From Clostridia bacterium (lineage in GTDB: Bacteria > Bacillota > Clostridia > UBA1381): 6,289 nucleotides of DNA. The notes under the pieces were generated by a model. The model saw nothing but the letters and a program-made list of their open reading frames with translations. It was not told the origin of the DNA and ran no database searches. The translations under genes were made by a program, and so were the position numbers. The stretch is from NCBI GenBank assembly GCA_017420825.1, contig JAFQNU010000020.1:1-6289 (forward strand). The letters are read 5' to 3'. Each line of letters opens with the position of its first letter. Position 1 is the stretch's first letter. This document shows positions 5,880 through 6,289 of the stretch, in pieces.

Positions 5880-6289
5880 TGAAAAAAACAATTATAACAG
5901 TAAGTGTAATTATTTTGGTATTGATTGTGGGAATAGTATCGGCGTTTTTGATTGGCGGCAACAAAGAGCAGACTGAGAACAATGAACCTGTTCAGGAGGA
6001 AATTGTTGAAAAGTCTGAGGAAAAGGAAGACCAAGAGGTTGCAGAGCCTGAGAAAAAAGAGGATAAAACAGAAGAAAAAAAGGAAGAAAAGCCACAAAAA
6101 CAGGCAGAGGAAAAGGTATACGTTCCGACATTTATGTACTTTGTGTCAAACGCAGATAAAGATGGTGTAGCAGAAACTCTAAACAAGCTTAAAAAGGAAT
6201 TTGATGGTAAGGTTACTTTTGATATCGTTAATGTTGACGAAAATCCTGATGCAAAAAAGAACTTCCCTGTTGAGGGAAACACACCTATG
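5879..6289 (+). CDS. Membrane-anchored protein with thioredoxin-like domain lacking CxxC (3' end outside window)
   Basis: The ATG at 5879-5881 overlaps the trmFO stop by one base, and 137 codons are open to the window's end without a stop. Residues 1-3 are MKK, followed by a hydrophobic segment (about 4-26) that fits an uncleaved signal anchor. There is no lipobox cysteine, so the main part is probably extracytoplasmic. Residues 29-79 are a highly charged Glu/Lys stalk. From residue 80 a strand-helix-strand pattern resembles the first half of a thioredoxin fold: VYVPTFMYFVS (80-90), a helix to about 109, VTFDIVNVDENPDAKKNF (112-129), then VEGNTPM (131-137), which looks like the loop holding the cis-proline. 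Where thioredoxins have WCxxC this protein has SNADKDG (90-96), and no cysteine is visible anywhere. That argues for a structural or binding role rather than redox catalysis. Translation is likely coupled to trmFO, and the gene replaces the xerC/codV gene often found here. Domain assignment is inferred from the pattern. Confidence 0.75.
   Translation, partial: MKKTIITVSVIILVLIVGIVSAFLIGGNKEQTENNEPVQEEIVEKSEEKEDQEVAEPEKKEDKTEEKKEEKPQKQAEEKVYVPTFMYFVSNADKDGVAETLNKLKKEFDGKVTFDIVNVDENPDAKKNFPVEGNTPM

Noticed and set aside
5952..6170. Lys/Arg-rich plus-strand open frame
   Set aside because: It overlaps the thioredoxin-like gene in another frame. Its composition is what the GAA/AAA-rich stalk coding sequence gives when read out of frame.
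5723..6282. Several minus-strand open frames rich in Phe, Leu and Ser
   Set aside because: They are the complement of the purine-rich stalk region and the trmFO end. The hydrophobic runs come from the TTT/TTC/CTT codons produced by that bias, not from real membrane proteins.
6083..6289. Active thioredoxin or thiol-disulfide oxidoreductase
   Set aside because: The fold pattern fits, but no cysteine is present at the CxxC position or elsewhere in the visible protein, so redox activity is not supported.
1..6289. Mobile element, CRISPR array, tRNA/rRNA or defence system
   Set aside because: I saw no direct-repeat arrays, inverted terminal repeats, transposase motifs, tRNA-like cloverleaf or defence-gene motifs. 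The content is mainly conserved core genes.

Overview
The window is AT-rich with A/T-ending codons, a TTG start, strong Shine-Dalgarno sites and the Firmicutes-type order dprA-topA-trmFO. These point to a low-GC Firmicute, most likely a Clostridia-class anaerobe. A DUF6062-type protein, which I associate with that class, fits this. The species cannot be named from the window. There are no RNA genes, CRISPR arrays, insertion sequences or defence genes.

Layout. Bases 1-309 hold the 3' end of an unrecognised plus-strand gene (stop at 197), overlapped by a possible 40-residue acidic ORF (187-309). A strong hairpin at 317-348 closes this unit and has T-rich flanks on both strands. It therefore also serves the convergent minus-strand gene at 357-1100, a 247-residue cysteine-rich DUF6062-like protein. 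An AT-rich spacer of 189 bases (1101-1289) carries two divergent promoter-like sequences, one for the DUF6062 gene and one for the rightward operon.

The rightward operon fills the rest: dprA (1290-2477), topA (2495-4588), trmFO (4578-5879), then a gene starting at 5879 that runs off the window. The junctions are a 17-base gap, an 11-base overlap and a 1-base overlap (TAATG), with no internal terminator. A single transcript with translational coupling is likely. The first three genes encode housekeeping nucleic-acid functions: single-strand DNA handling and RecA loading (DprA), relaxation of negative supercoils (TopA), and folate-dependent m5U54 methylation of tRNA (TrmFO). In Bacilli the next gene is usually a xerC/codV-type recombinase followed by hslVU and codY. 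Here it is a membrane-anchored protein with a Glu/Lys-rich stalk and the start of a thioredoxin-like domain that lacks the CxxC motif.

Most of the window is conserved core genome, and I see no clear new multi-gene system. The points most worth a second look are the internally duplicated metal-site-like module of the DUF6062 protein, the CxxC-less thioredoxin-fold protein coupled to trmFO, and the unidentified overlapping ORFs at the left edge.
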